Shown here one piece after another: positions 5,583-14,009 of a DNA stretch of 42,417 nucleotides. The position numbers and the translations under genes were made by a program. The notes beneath the pieces are model-generated. The model had not been told where the DNA came from. It ran no database searches and saw nothing but the letters and a program-made list of their open reading frames with translations. Positions within the stretch are counted from its first letter, which is position 1. The number at the start of each line of letters is the position of its first letter. Source of the DNA: a virus; IMG/VR virus record IMGVR_UViG_3300011116_000431, positions 1 to 42,417 of that record; one strand, written 5' to 3'.

Positions 5583-7601
5583 TTATTTAGGGATCTCACA
5601 GAAGTCCGTTGAGCAGTACTTCTCACCGATTGCATCGGCCGCCATACCTGCATACACATCAGTAAAGTCAATGCGTAATAGTTCTAGTGTGTACTTGTCG
5701 TACTCTTCCTTAGTTATCTGGGTGTACGGCATCTGTGGATAGACGGCGTTACCCATTGGTAGGAATGAAACAGTCTTCAGTTGTCCGTCAAATAGATGTA
5801 AGACAGTTCCTACATCCTTTTTCTCAGCATCAGCATCAAACGAAATAGTTACAGACACCGAGTTATCTGACCAGTGACGCTGAGCCATAGCTGCCAAAGC
5901 TACCTTTTCATAGATAGACACATCCTTCTCAGAGCGAGTAGCGTCAGACTCTACAGGGAAGAACACCACGCTAGTAGTCTTAGGAGACTCGCTAGCAGGT
6001 TCAACTTTGTATCCAGCGAAAGTAAAGAGAGGTAGCATTGGATCATCATTACTAAAGCGAATAGCACGAAGGAAATACTTACCCCCAGGAGTCCAATGAA
6101 CCCCAGGGCTTTCACCAGCGAGAATACTAACTGTGCCTGACGGCTTGACTGTGGTAGTTTTAATTGACTCACGAATACCTAACCATTCCGAGTAGCTCTT
6201 GTCGTAGTGCTCTACAACATCATACCCCGAGTCCATCCAGGTTCGGAGAGTCGGGAGTCCATTCTTGTCAGCAAAGTTAGCAATACCAGACATAGAAGTA
6301 CCGATACGGCGGTTCCTCTGCATAATTGCGTTAGTCTCTTCCCAGTGGGTAGGTAGGAGTGTAACAGTCTTAGCATATAGATAGGCAAACTTAAGGGTTC
6401 GCTTGTAATCTTCAATACTGTCGTGACGGTTAAGGTAAGTCTCAACCAAAGTACAGCACTCAAAAGACTCTAGGCTCTGCTCAGCACAGGGATTATATCC
6501 TGCAGCTCTCCAGTCTTTATTGTTTGGTGGATCGATTAGACGGCCGTACTGGCGAGTAACATCCATCCAGATAACTCCAGGCTCACCATTGAGTGCGATA
6601 CCATCTACAATTCCAGACAGATCATCTCCAACATTGATACCAACAGAGTTGTTACTCATCCAACCCCAACCTGGAGCTTTTGGATCGTATGAATTACGCT
6701 CAGGAAATACCTCAGCGTTTTTTAAGTTTAGGAAGTTCTCATCATCTAACCTACCCATTAGTAGTTCAGCTGATCTACGAACGTTACCCGATACAACACA
6801 CACGCCTATCAGATTACCTATGTCTGCAATATCGACACGAGTTAGTAGTTGACCATCTCGGCCCTTGAACAGGTTAGTGATGTAATCGTGCAGGCTTTGT
6901 AAAGGATCAGGGCCTGCAGCTGTACCACCAAATGTCTTGATAGGCTCGCCAGCAGGGCGGATCTCTGAGTAATCAAATACCAAAGTTGGTTGATCAGGGC
7001 GTAAGTAACTGTTGATCAATGCGCCTACCGAGTCTACCCAACCTTCTCGTGTGTCAGGAACAACGACCTCGTGAGTTGTTTGTTGTGGCGCGTGAATAGT
7101 AAACTCTTTGTCGGCACCCTTGTCATCAAACCCTACGCCTACACCCAGCATTGACGCTTCCATTAGGAAACGGAATGGCTTTGACGGATCGTGCTTTGTC
7201 ATACTGGTGGTTGATACAAATGAACAATTCTGTAGGGCGGCCGAGTTTTTCTGCTCATTAACCAATGGCGTACCCATTACCCACAGACCACGACCTGGGG
7301 GTGTCCATTTTAAGGTAAATAGTCGATCAAATGCCTCTTTAGCTGAGGCCTGTGCTTTATTCTCGTTCCAAGGTAATCGGCTAGACTTACACCAATCTTT
7401 TTGAATTGAATACATACCCTCAATAACTCGGCGACATACTTCAGCCCAAGTTTCTTTAGTTCCATCTTCTTTTTTGCGGGAATAAGTACGCAAAAAGGTA
7501 ATTTCTCCTACGGCATTACCCCCAGCATCCGCGTATCCCCAAGGGACTTTCTTTGACTCGTAGCTGGCTACAAAATCTTCGGCTAACTTAAATGACAACA
7601 T
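5583..7601 (-). CDS. nrdJ: Class II (B12-dependent) ribonucleoside triphosphate reductase
   Basis: A 672-aa monomeric reductase making dNTPs with adenosylcobalamin. I start it at ATG 7601 because AGGATAG lies just upstream and MLSFKLAEDFVASYESKKVPWG matches the family start; a TTG at 7652 would add 17 residues. Key residues align with the Lactobacillus leichmannii enzyme: C126 (QNCSF) and C383 as the redox pair, C372 as thiyl cysteine with E374 in NPCAEQSL, and a C-terminal swinging pair C663/C668. The C372-C383 spacing of 11 equals that of C408-C419. Last gene of the leftward transcript. B12 must come from the host or the environment. Confidence 0.95.
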   Translation of the reverse strand: MLSFKLAEDFVASYESKKVPWGYADAGGNAVGEITFLRTYSRKKEDGTKETWAEVCRRVIEGMYSIQKDWCKSSRLPWNENKAQASAKEAFDRLFTLKWTPPGRGLWVMGTPLVNEQKNSAALQNCSFVSTTSMTKHDPSKPFRFLMEASMLGVGVGFDDKGADKEFTIHAPQQTTHEVVVPDTREGWVDSVGALINSYLRPDQPTLVFDYSEIRPAGEPIKTFGGTAAGPDPLQSLHDYITNLFKGRDGQLLTRVDIADIGNLIGVCVVSGNVRRSAELLMGRLDDENFLNLKNAEVFPERNSYDPKAPGWGWMSNNSVGINVGDDLSGIVDGIALNGEPGVIWMDVTRQYGRLIDPPNNKDWRAAGYNPCAEQSLESFECCTLVETYLNRHDSIEDYKRTLKFAYLYAKTVTLLPTHWEETNAIMQRNRRIGTSMSGIANFADKNGLPTLRTWMDSGYDVVEHYDKSYSEWLGIRESIKTTTVKPSGTVSILAGESPGVHWTPGGKYFLRAIRFSNDDPMLPLFTFAGYKVEPASESPKTTSVVFFPVESDATRSEKDVSIYEKVALAAMAQRHWSDNSVSVTISFDADAEKKDVGTVLHLFDGQLKTVSFLPMGNAVYPQMPYTQITKEEYDKYTLELLRIDFTDVYAGMAADAIGEKYCSTDFCEIPK

Positions 7602-7675
7602 ATCTATCCTTATATTTATACTTTTTACTGACAGGGTGTTCCAAGCACTCAAAGGGGCTTGTTATAATATAACTG

Positions 7676-9172
7676 TTACTCTTCTATATTCTGCTGAATA
7701 ATGCGAGTAACCTGCTCTTCATTGAGTCCACCGTTAGGTAATTCATTCAAAGTCTGAGCTTTTTCACCAAAGATTTGCGACAGTACGCCGCCCCCACCTT
7801 TAGCTTCAACCGTCATCCTGACAAAGGATGAAGTGTCTTCCAAATCTTTAATAGTCTTTACCATTTTTAATAATCGATCCATTTCCTGACTGGTATTTGG
7901 ATCGGGGTATCCTCCATTTAATTCTTCGGAAAACCTTGCAAATGCTACTCTTTGCCCTTGCATTTCTACAATTGCATTAAGTAATGATCGTAGCTGTTCC
8001 TTGTTCTTTACTTCCATTGGAAGGTCAAACGCACAGGTATTATCTTTCTTAAATGCTGGGCAATTAGACGCTACGAAACAGGTATTACACATACGCAAAC
8101 TAGCTGACGTGGACTTCATTAGAGGTACGTCTTTTATTACGTCTCGGCCCGTTTCATCCTTCTCAACAATGGTATGGACCTCTGCTGAAAACACAGGTAA
8201 GGTGGTTTTTTCGGACTGATCGCGCTTAATAAGTTTCCGCATATCAGACCCCTTACTATTATGTTCAAGGGTATCTAATTCCGCGTTTAGGCCACCTGGG
8301 AATATTTCGTTATTATAATATAACTTCTCTTCCTCATCGTAATCGTCTTCAGGACTTAGGAATGGGTTATTTGCCATGTTGAAGCGCTCCTCAAATTGTT
8401 CGTATGACCATAATGCAAGCTTTGCGACTTCTACAGCATCGTCACCTAGTATCTTATCAAAGTCTAGCCCAGCCTTCTCATAGACCGCTTTATATCTTGG
8501 TCGGGCTTGATCTTTCATCTTTTTTGGGTATCGTACTAGCTTTGTACCGTCCCATACGATAGTCTCTCCGCGCATCATAGGACTCAACCAGGACTGGGTG
8601 CTGGCGGTTTCTACCTGTATCTGGCGTAAGTTATCTGGCTTGGCACAGGCTAGGGCATGGAACTTAGTACCATATTGAGTACTAAGGGCTCTGGTTTTGG
8701 CAGCTAGGGATACGTCCGATTCAATAATTGAATAGGGGATTGCCACGTTTTTATACTGCTGGCATGTATCAACAATATCACCGTAGGAATAATCCTCGCG
8801 TAAAGTAGCCCAGAACTTCTCCTCTTCGCCCCAAGCAGCAGCCCGCTGTAAATCAATATCTAACTTGGTTACCTGCGGATGATCAATCTCCATAAAGGAC
8901 TCAATACGATCAATATTATGGGCAATAAAGTCCTCGTAGTCTACCATGAATTGATTTAACTCAGCGTCTGTTAAGGATGTATTGTCAGGTATTCCAGGGT
9001 GTAAGTATATTTTCATATATGGCTGAAAATAATTACTTAACAAATACCGCTTAGTTTTAGGCATACCACGCTTTACAAGTCTCCAGAAGGAAACCCCGAC
9101 GTGCTGGACACCCATCTGCTCCATAATTACGCGATTACTAGGTACATCTGCACCCAAGTACACTAGTTTCAT
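7676..9172 (-). CDS. Possible TGT/DpdA-like TIM-barrel protein with Cys cluster
   Basis: A 498-aa protein. Residues 1-220 look like a tRNA-guanine transglycosylase-type barrel: MKLVYLGADVPSNR, VGVSFWRL, KFHALACAKPDNL, then TASTQSWLSPMMRGETIVWDG, echoing the DSxSW region of TGT/DpdA proteins. Residues 362-380 form a C-x2-C-x5-C-x8-C cluster that could hold zinc or iron-sulfur. The C-terminus is Gly-rich (AKGGGGVLSQ). If correct it would act on a 7-deazaguanine base in tRNA or phage DNA; no queuosine/archaeosine synthesis genes lie in this window. The fold call is inference. Its start overlaps the end of the HAD-like gene by 4 bases. Confidence 0.45.
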   Translation of the reverse strand: MKLVYLGADVPSNRVIMEQMGVQHVGVSFWRLVKRGMPKTKRYLLSNYFQPYMKIYLHPGIPDNTSLTDAELNQFMVDYEDFIAHNIDRIESFMEIDHPQVTKLDIDLQRAAAWGEEEKFWATLREDYSYGDIVDTCQQYKNVAIPYSIIESDVSLAAKTRALSTQYGTKFHALACAKPDNLRQIQVETASTQSWLSPMMRGETIVWDGTKLVRYPKKMKDQARPRYKAVYEKAGLDFDKILGDDAVEVAKLALWSYEQFEERFNMANNPFLSPEDDYDEEEKLYYNNEIFPGGLNAELDTLEHNSKGSDMRKLIKRDQSEKTTLPVFSAEVHTIVEKDETGRDVIKDVPLMKSTSASLRMCNTCFVASNCPAFKKDNTCAFDLPMEVKNKEQLRSLLNAIVEMQGQRVAFARFSEELNGGYPDPNTSQEMDRLLKMVKTIKDLEDTSSFVRMTVEAKGGGGVLSQIFGEKAQTLNELPNGGLNEEQVTRIIQQNIEE

Positions 9173-9627
9173 ATTCTGTGATCTTCCTGCAATAACCCTT
9201 GCTGTTTATCCAGCTCTTCGGTAATAGCATCCCAGCTTTTCATACCAATTCGACCATCTGGCCTAAACTCTGGTTTTACATACTTAGGATGAACAAATAC
9301 TAAGACTGTTACACTCATCTCAACTAGTGTTTTGGCTAGATCTACATCATCAGTAACTACAAATTCAATTCGCCCTTTACTCATTAAGGATTTAATGCTT
9401 GCTAGTCGCGGCTCTTCAACTACTGAGTCAGATATCTGAACAATATCGTCCATACTTTTGGACATATTATTCTTTTTTAACCAAATATCAGTACGCTCTT
9501 TATCCTTAGCTAGGATAATAGTTCTATTTAGTTCATTAACGGTTTTATACAACAAAACGCCCTCTGTAATGGGCGCTTGGTTGCGAGGGTTACTAATTAC
9601 ACCCTCAAATAAGACTATGATTGACAT
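9169..9627 (-). CDS. HAD-like protein with altered catalytic motif
   Basis: A 152-aa protein coupled to both neighbours (ATGA and single-base overlaps). It begins MSIIVLFEGVISN, placed like HAD motif I (DxDGVI) but with Phe/Glu where the nucleophilic Asp should be, and has FVVTDDVDLAKTL placed like the metal-binding Asp pair. This would be a catalytically changed HAD fold. No relative is firmly recognised, so the family call is tentative. Confidence 0.4.
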   Translation of the reverse strand: MSIIVLFEGVISNPRNQAPITEGVLLYKTVNELNRTIILAKDKERTDIWLKKNNMSKSMDDIVQISDSVVEEPRLASIKSLMSKGRIEFVVTDDVDLAKTLVEMSVTVLVFVHPKYVKPEFRPDGRIGMKSWDAITEELDKQQGLLQEDHRI

Positions 9628-10343
9628 TACTGCAACTGACTTAAGCCTGCGCCAGGCTCGTTTTGCTGTAACCAGCCGTCGTGATGGGCCGCGTCTACCC
9701 AGATACGCTTGTGATGTTGTAGAACTGCTCCTGTATGTGCCACCATAGGAATATCAAACTGCTGTAACTTGGCACAAAACGATAGATCTTCTGATAGCCA
9801 TTTATTTCCGCCAATCGGTCCGTCCTGGAACCAGCACCATGATTGATTACTTTCATCGTGTGCATCGCGTATCTTCTGCAAAGCTGAACGATGCATGAGT
9901 AAACAACCTGTACCAGCTGCTACAACAGGAATAACACTATCTTTAGGGTAAGTATCAATAGGGTTAATAGCGCCATTTTCCTGCTGTTCAAAGATCAATG
10001 GAACTGGGCGTAAGTTTAGGCCTTCCCACAACGCTGCAAAGTATAAACCAGCTACGACTGGGCGTTCCGTTTTATCGGCTGTCGCACACAATAAATCAAA
10101 TGTAGGAACTGAAATACGCTCATCGCTGTCAATCATTAATAGCCAGTCGTCTGTCGTGTTATCTAGGAAATGACTAACCATAATGTTGCGGCTTTTAGCT
10201 AAAAGTCCCGTACCCTCTACGCAATAGAACGCGCCGACTCGTGGACCTTTTTCTCTAATAATTTGCATTAAGGAAAGGGCAAATTCAGTATCGACTTCTC
10301 CGCCGTGTACCCAACCAATAGCAACAGTATCTTTTTGTTTCAT
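9627..10343 (-). CDS. GT-A fold glycosyltransferase (family 2-like)
   Basis: A 238-aa protein with GGAG 7 bases before ATG. It has a nucleotide-sugar-binding start (VAIGWVHGGEVDTEFALSLM), a DxD metal motif in WLLMIDSDERI (about 76-80), GTGCLLMHRSAL, and ISxD-like KWLSEDLSFCAKL for the acceptor site. It transfers a sugar from an NDP-sugar donor; the acceptor could be phage DNA bases, a virion protein or the host surface. Sitting between a nucleotidyltransferase and HAD/TGT-like proteins, base or protein glycosylation is plausible. Confidence 0.8.
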   Translation of the reverse strand: MKQKDTVAIGWVHGGEVDTEFALSLMQIIREKGPRVGAFYCVEGTGLLAKSRNIMVSHFLDNTTDDWLLMIDSDERISVPTFDLLCATADKTERPVVAGLYFAALWEGLNLRPVPLIFEQQENGAINPIDTYPKDSVIPVVAAGTGCLLMHRSALQKIRDAHDESNQSWCWFQDGPIGGNKWLSEDLSFCAKLQQFDIPMVAHTGAVLQHHKRIWVDAAHHDGWLQQNEPGAGLSQLQ

Positions 10344-10363
10344 TAATCACTCCATGTAGTAGT

Positions 10364-10382
10364 TGATAGATATAACCTATCA
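10364..10382. promoter_or_regulatory. Inverted repeat upstream of the glycosyltransferase
   Basis: TGATAG at 10364-10369 and CTATCA at 10377-10382 flank a 7-base AT-rich centre. It lies 21 bases before the start at 10343 and runs up to the end of the upstream gene. Possible operator; no clear -35/-10 pair was seen. Confidence 0.3.
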
Positions 10383-10386
10383 CAAG

Positions 10387-11313
10387 TTATGCACGATAAG
10401 CACGACGAATTAATGTATCAGTGTTAGGCAATTCCATGCCATACGTTTCTGTAGAAAATTTAGCGGATGCTTCTTCGGCCATGCTGTGTAATTTCCGTAA
10501 ACTGTTTACCGCACCTGATCGCTTTCCTGCTTGCCAGCGGTAATTAGCAAAGTCAGAAAATCCCATGCCTTGTGGACTAAACGCGCTGCTCCTGGATTCG
10601 TGTATATCTTGATACAAGGCCGATCCTTGATGCACAGCATTAGCTAACGCTACCTCTGCGTTAAGACGTAAGGCGTCATTAGCTGCGCTCTTTACTTGAC
10701 TCATTGCAATGCTGTAACGCTTGATTATCTCAGAAGCTTTTTGGGTGTCACTCTCTACAGTTTTATCCCACTCCTCATTTACAGGTGCAGGTTCGTCTGT
10801 AGGTGTTACTAACCAATCATCATCTAAAATTGAGTAGGCTGCGTAAGGCTTAAGAGCTGCGATATCAGGATTTAGATTAACGTAAAATGTTAGTTCGTAA
10901 GTCTCCATAAAAGACTCACAGCGGGGATGCAATTCGTTTCTGAATCCTTGGTTAAGTTCTGCGGCAATTTCTTTGTCACTCCAGTGCGTATATTCTTTGT
11001 TTGCTTGTCTGAACTGAATATAGTCGACGCTGACTAGACAGTCTAAGTCTGCTGGGTCGCGTTGAGCAGCCCAGCGGTAGGATACTCCAGAACCTACAAG
11101 ATACATTCGTACCCATGCATCAGGTTCGGCATACCCTAATTTTAAATGGTTGTATAAAGCGGTAATGATTCCGTCTCGAACTTCGGGAATTAATCTACCG
11201 TCTCTAAATAATCTTGGATCTAAGCCAATATCGGGTTTAGTAAAATAAGAAGTTTCTGAAGGCTCTAGCTCTACGTCAGATAACTGGTTAGTTAATGCCT
11301 CATAATAATTCAC
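10387..11313 (-). CDS. Pol-beta-type nucleotidyltransferase-like protein
   Basis: GTG start overlapping the previous stop (GTGA); 308 aa. Residues about 72-97 (YLVGSGVSYRWAAQRDPADL then DCLVSVD) fit the nucleotidyltransferase signature hGS...DxD, the Asp pair binding metal and NTP. The C-terminal half is helical and Ala-rich, ending IRRAYRA. Such enzymes transfer a nucleoside monophosphate to RNA, protein or antibiotic; the substrate is unknown here. Confidence 0.6.
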   Translation of the reverse strand: MNYYEALTNQLSDVELEPSETSYFTKPDIGLDPRLFRDGRLIPEVRDGIITALYNHLKLGYAEPDAWVRMYLVGSGVSYRWAAQRDPADLDCLVSVDYIQFRQANKEYTHWSDKEIAAELNQGFRNELHPRCESFMETYELTFYVNLNPDIAALKPYAAYSILDDDWLVTPTDEPAPVNEEWDKTVESDTQKASEIIKRYSIAMSQVKSAANDALRLNAEVALANAVHQGSALYQDIHESRSSAFSPQGMGFSDFANYRWQAGKRSGAVNSLRKLHSMAEEASAKFSTETYGMELPNTDTLIRRAYRA

Positions 11314-11513
11314 TGTACATCCTTATCTAGATTTGTAAGGGCGTTAAATGTTTTAGTCGAAATTGGTTTTTCATCTATGAGTGGCGTTACATATCCACAA
11401 GACGCGTGAGCGCTTGCAAACCTATTACACAAAAGCCAGGAGGCTTCATCTCTGTCTTTAGTAGAATTTATAGCTATTGATGCTCCACACGAGCAGATCA
11501 TCTCAAAATGCAT
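11310..11513 (-). CDS. 67-aa Cys-rich small protein
   Basis: AGAGGT lies 8 bases before ATG. It begins MHFEMICSCGASI with a CxC, then has LLCNRF and HASCGYVTP, giving a possible CCCC or CHC zinc site. Ends by GTGA overlap with the nucleotidyltransferase. Function unknown. Confidence 0.65.
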   Translation of the reverse strand: MHFEMICSCGASIAINSTKDRDEASWLLCNRFASAHASCGYVTPLIDEKPISTKTFNALTNLDKDVQ

Positions 11514-11553
11514 CTGAGCACCTCTTAACTAGGTTGGGTACCCTTCTATTTTA

Positions 11554-12099
11554 CTACTTATACAGCCCTTTTTCCTCGTTACTTTTCTTCATATTAAAGG
11601 ACTTTACAGGGCAAAAGTCACATAAATAGATCTTTGGACCAGTTTTTCCAGCTTTTTCAAGCCCTGCCTCTTTACGCTCAACATCTGTATCAGGCTTAAG
11701 TAACTTCTTTTCAGACTTGTAATCAGCACATTGACCCTTAGGGCGTAGATGGTCGCTGTAGCAAGACATAGCGTCCTCAGCGAACTGGTTCTTGGTAGCG
11801 TAGAAATTGGTCTGGTAGGCGTCCAAGCCCTCAGAACCGCCTTTAATCTGCTTTACAATCTCAGCCTGAATCTTAGGCACAGCCCAATACTTGAAGGGGA
11901 ACTTCATAAGCAAACCAATATGCTCTACAGGCTGTTGGTGCTTTGACACTAGGATATTCAACAGTGTGTCTGTTGCTGGATCGCCGTCATAATCGGGCAG
12001 CTCTTCAATAGTTTTACAGTTACGGCAAACTAGCACACGAATCATTGGTTCGTCTGCTGATCCTTTTGCGCCTAAATCTAATGCTCCAGAAAAGTCCAT
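11554..12099 (-). CDS. Zinc-binding protein of unknown function, split CxxC sites
   Basis: A 181-aa protein with one pair near the N-terminus (VCRNCKTIEELPDYDGDP) and another near the C-terminus (YLCDFCPVKS), plus two single cysteines (MSCYSD, GQCADY) between. The centre is helical. The architecture resembles small actinophage zinc proteins, but I do not recognise a named family. Confidence 0.7.
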   Translation of the reverse strand: MDFSGALDLGAKGSADEPMIRVLVCRNCKTIEELPDYDGDPATDTLLNILVSKHQQPVEHIGLLMKFPFKYWAVPKIQAEIVKQIKGGSEGLDAYQTNFYATKNQFAEDAMSCYSDHLRPKGQCADYKSEKKLLKPDTDVERKEAGLEKAGKTGPKIYLCDFCPVKSFNMKKSNEEKGLYK

Positions 12100-12116
12100 T
12101 TAAATATTTTACCACA

Positions 12117-12311
12117 CTAAAATGGAGGGGGCTGTTTCCAAGGGTCTTGTTTCCTACGGATTACGTTAGAACGATCAACAACGCCTTTTACAAAGTTTAT
12201 TACACGATTTTTAGGGGATTTTGAGGGCTCCTCTGGAGCACCATCAAACATCCGATCTGACGTTGATTTCTTTTTGTACCAGTCTTTAGGCGGTACGCCT
12301 GAATTACTCAT
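12117..12311 (-). CDS. 64-aa basic, disordered-looking protein
   Basis: ATG start one base downstream of the previous stop. Lys-, Pro- and Ser-rich (PPKDWYKKKSTSDRMF) with a basic middle and PWKQPPPF end. Belongs to the run of low-complexity proteins from here to 16536. Not recognised. Confidence 0.65.
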   Translation of the reverse strand: MSNSGVPPKDWYKKKSTSDRMFDGAPEEPSKSPKNRVINFVKGVVDRSNVIRRKQDPWKQPPPF

Positions 12312-12312
12312 A

Positions 12313-12906
12313 TTACAGCTTTGGCTGTCTACTAGGGTCTGATCCTCTGTCTGCTGGAGGAGTTGGTGCAGTTTTATCTAGAAGGTATCCTGGAACTACT
12401 TTACGAGCGTAGACAGGTTCAGGGGCGTCGCTAAGAAAATCTGGAAAAACTACGGGGTCTTTAGTGGTTGCTCTAGTGTCTCCCATTTTAGCAATATCTG
12501 CTCCAGAAAGGGCAAGGCGCTCCTCAAGAGGAGTACCTTCAAAATGCTTTGCAAGCTCATTTAGACTTCTAAGATCCATATCTACAGTAGCTGGAACGTC
12601 ACTGTCGTCCTGGATAGTAAACAGACCTGGGTTATTGAGTTCTGTTGCAGAATTAGCTATATCCATAGACTCATCTACAAGACGGCCGTAATTCTCATCA
12701 TCTAGATTAGGACGAGCTGCTGCTACATAATCAAGGACTTTCTCTTTATTATGTCCTTTTTCCGCAACTAAATTTTGACGGTCTCCAAGGTCTAAACCGT
12801 GGGCCTCTGCAATAGCATCTAGTACCTGATTCGGTACATCACTTAAGGTTAAGTCTTTTGGACGAAACTCGTCCGAAACTGCTTCTCTTTTATTTGTCTT
12901 TGCCAC
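12313..12906 (-). CDS. Protein with C-terminal ADRGxDPSRxPxL tail (1)
   Basis: Start set at GTG 12906, 7 bases after GGGG; a TTG at 12924 is the alternative. 197 aa, acidic and mostly helical, with LADLxSxxxL-like stretches but no catalytic motif. The last residues (PPADRGSDPSRQPKL) are nearly the same as those of the gene at 13199 (APADRGGDPSRRPNL). The shared tail suggests a common partner or processing signal. Could be a virion or scaffold-type protein; this is inference from position only. Confidence 0.65.
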   Translation of the reverse strand: MAKTNKREAVSDEFRPKDLTLSDVPNQVLDAIAEAHGLDLGDRQNLVAEKGHNKEKVLDYVAAARPNLDDENYGRLVDESMDIANSATELNNPGLFTIQDDSDVPATVDMDLRSLNELAKHFEGTPLEERLALSGADIAKMGDTRATTKDPVVFPDFLSDAPEPVYARKVVPGYLLDKTAPTPPADRGSDPSRQPKL

Positions 12907-13180
12907 GTTGTTTACCCCAATCAAACCAAAAAGTTCGCGGCTTTCGCGACCTATCTGAAGGATTAGCTAATTCTGTTAAAGCTTCTCCATGACCTGCTCC
13001 TATGCATGAGTCACATACAGCAGGATACCCTGATCCGTCAAAATCTTCAATTCGATCCCATAATCCGTGATGACCTGTTTCTCCAGGGGAGTCGTGGTCG
13101 TCGTGTTCGCAATCACAGATCTTGCCTTTAGGGCCTGGGATACGCTCTTTAGGAGTTTTTGGATCTTTATTAAGCGCCAT
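12890..13180 (-). CDS. His/Cys-rich 96-aa protein
   Basis: Start at ATG 13180 (a TTG directly before it is also possible). It contains KICDCEHDDHDSPGETGHHG and VCDSCIGAGHGEAL: several Cys and His, probably a metal site. The C-terminus is basic (SRKPRTFWFDWGKQRGKDK) and overlaps the next gene by 17 bases. Confidence 0.6.
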   Translation of the reverse strand: MALNKDPKTPKERIPGPKGKICDCEHDDHDSPGETGHHGLWDRIEDFDGSGYPAVCDSCIGAGHGEALTELANPSDRSRKPRTFWFDWGKQRGKDK

Positions 13181-13198
13181 CAATTACACTACCAACAA

Positions 13199-13567
13199 TT
13201 AAAGGTTTGGTCGTCGACTAGGGTCGCCACCACGATCTGCTGGAGCTGCAAGCTTACGGTCATCGAATGCTTGACCACTGTTGATGTTATCATGAACAGC
13301 TTGTGCTTGACTTGGGTCGTAACCCATATCTGACGCGGCAGCTAAATTTGCTCGTGTTCCAGCCTCAGTTTTTACTCCGCGTTTTCCAGGACCACTACCA
13401 GGTAGCCACGACTGCGCTACGTGAGGACCGTTACTGCCGTCATCTATTGAGTTAACTGCTTTACCGTTTTCAAAGGTATCAAGATCATTATTCATACCAA
13501 TTAACGCAACTGCTTTTTCAGAAGTTGAAATGTTTTTTGCTGAGTTTGGTTTTGAACGCTTTCCCAT
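13199..13567 (-). CDS. Protein with C-terminal ADRGxDPSRxPxL tail (2)
   Basis: A 122-aa protein, basic at the start (MGKRSKPNSAKN), Gly/Asn/Ser-rich in the middle. It ends in the tail shared with the gene at 12313. Apart from the tail the two proteins do not obviously align, so the motif itself seems conserved. Function unknown. Confidence 0.65.
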   Translation of the reverse strand: MGKRSKPNSAKNISTSEKAVALIGMNNDLDTFENGKAVNSIDDGSNGPHVAQSWLPGSGPGKRGVKTEAGTRANLAAASDMGYDPSQAQAVHDNINSGQAFDDRKLAAPADRGGDPSRRPNL

Positions 13568-13569
13568 AG

Positions 13570-13776
13570 TTAAGCTCCTGGATTTACTTTGCTTGGCTCT
13601 TCAGAGTTGATGAAGCCATAGTTCATGTAAGGGTGCAGGTCTGCACGGTTCTTAACAACAGTCTGATCGCCCATGCCTGGATCTACTGTAGTATTTGGAC
13701 GGCGCTTACGGTACTTACCGTCAGTCGATCCTTCATTCATTTCCGCATTTGGAGAACGGCGATATGGAACAGTCAC
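13570..13776 (-). CDS. 68-aa basic protein of unknown function
   Basis: GTG start overlapping the previous stop (GTGA). It reads MTVPYRRSPNAEMNEGS, then a basic KYRKRRPNT stretch and a Pro/Asn-rich end. It looks unstructured. Not recognised. Confidence 0.6.
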   Translation of the reverse strand: MTVPYRRSPNAEMNEGSTDGKYRKRRPNTTVDPGMGDQTVVKNRADLHPYMNYGFINSEEPSKVNPGA

Positions 13777-14009
13777 TCTGCTACCATCCTATTCTTTAAA
13801 AGTTTAGTTGCCTTACGATTTGTACACTTAGGGCAATGTGTTTGAGTCAATGCAGAGTATGGGTCTAATTGCAAACCGCATTCTAAACAAGGCTTAGTAC
13901 CATTATAGTACGTATTCTTGAAGTTTTTCTGTGTTAACAAGCTAACATCTGTGGCTCCAGCCATACCTTCACCTGTGCTATCAGTCATTAATCCTGGGTC
14001 AATTGCCAT
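13773..14009 (-). CDS. 78-aa four-cysteine zinc ribbon protein
   Basis: C-terminal half contains CLECGLQLDPYSALTQTHC and PKC, that is CxxC-x15-CxxC, a classic zinc ribbon, ahead of a basic tail (NRKATKLLKNR). The N-terminal 30 residues are Gly/Thr-rich. Could bind nucleic acid. Its start overlaps the upstream stop by one base. Confidence 0.7.
   Translation of the reverse strand: MAIDPGLMTDSTGEGMAGATDVSLLTQKNFKNTYYNGTKPCLECGLQLDPYSALTQTHCPKCTNRKATKLLKNRMVAE

Noticed and set aside
7615-7644. Promoter TTGGAA-18-TATAAA before the reductase
   Set aside because: The predicted start would fall in the ribosome site of the ATG at 7601, leaving no usable leader; kept only as a weak possibility.
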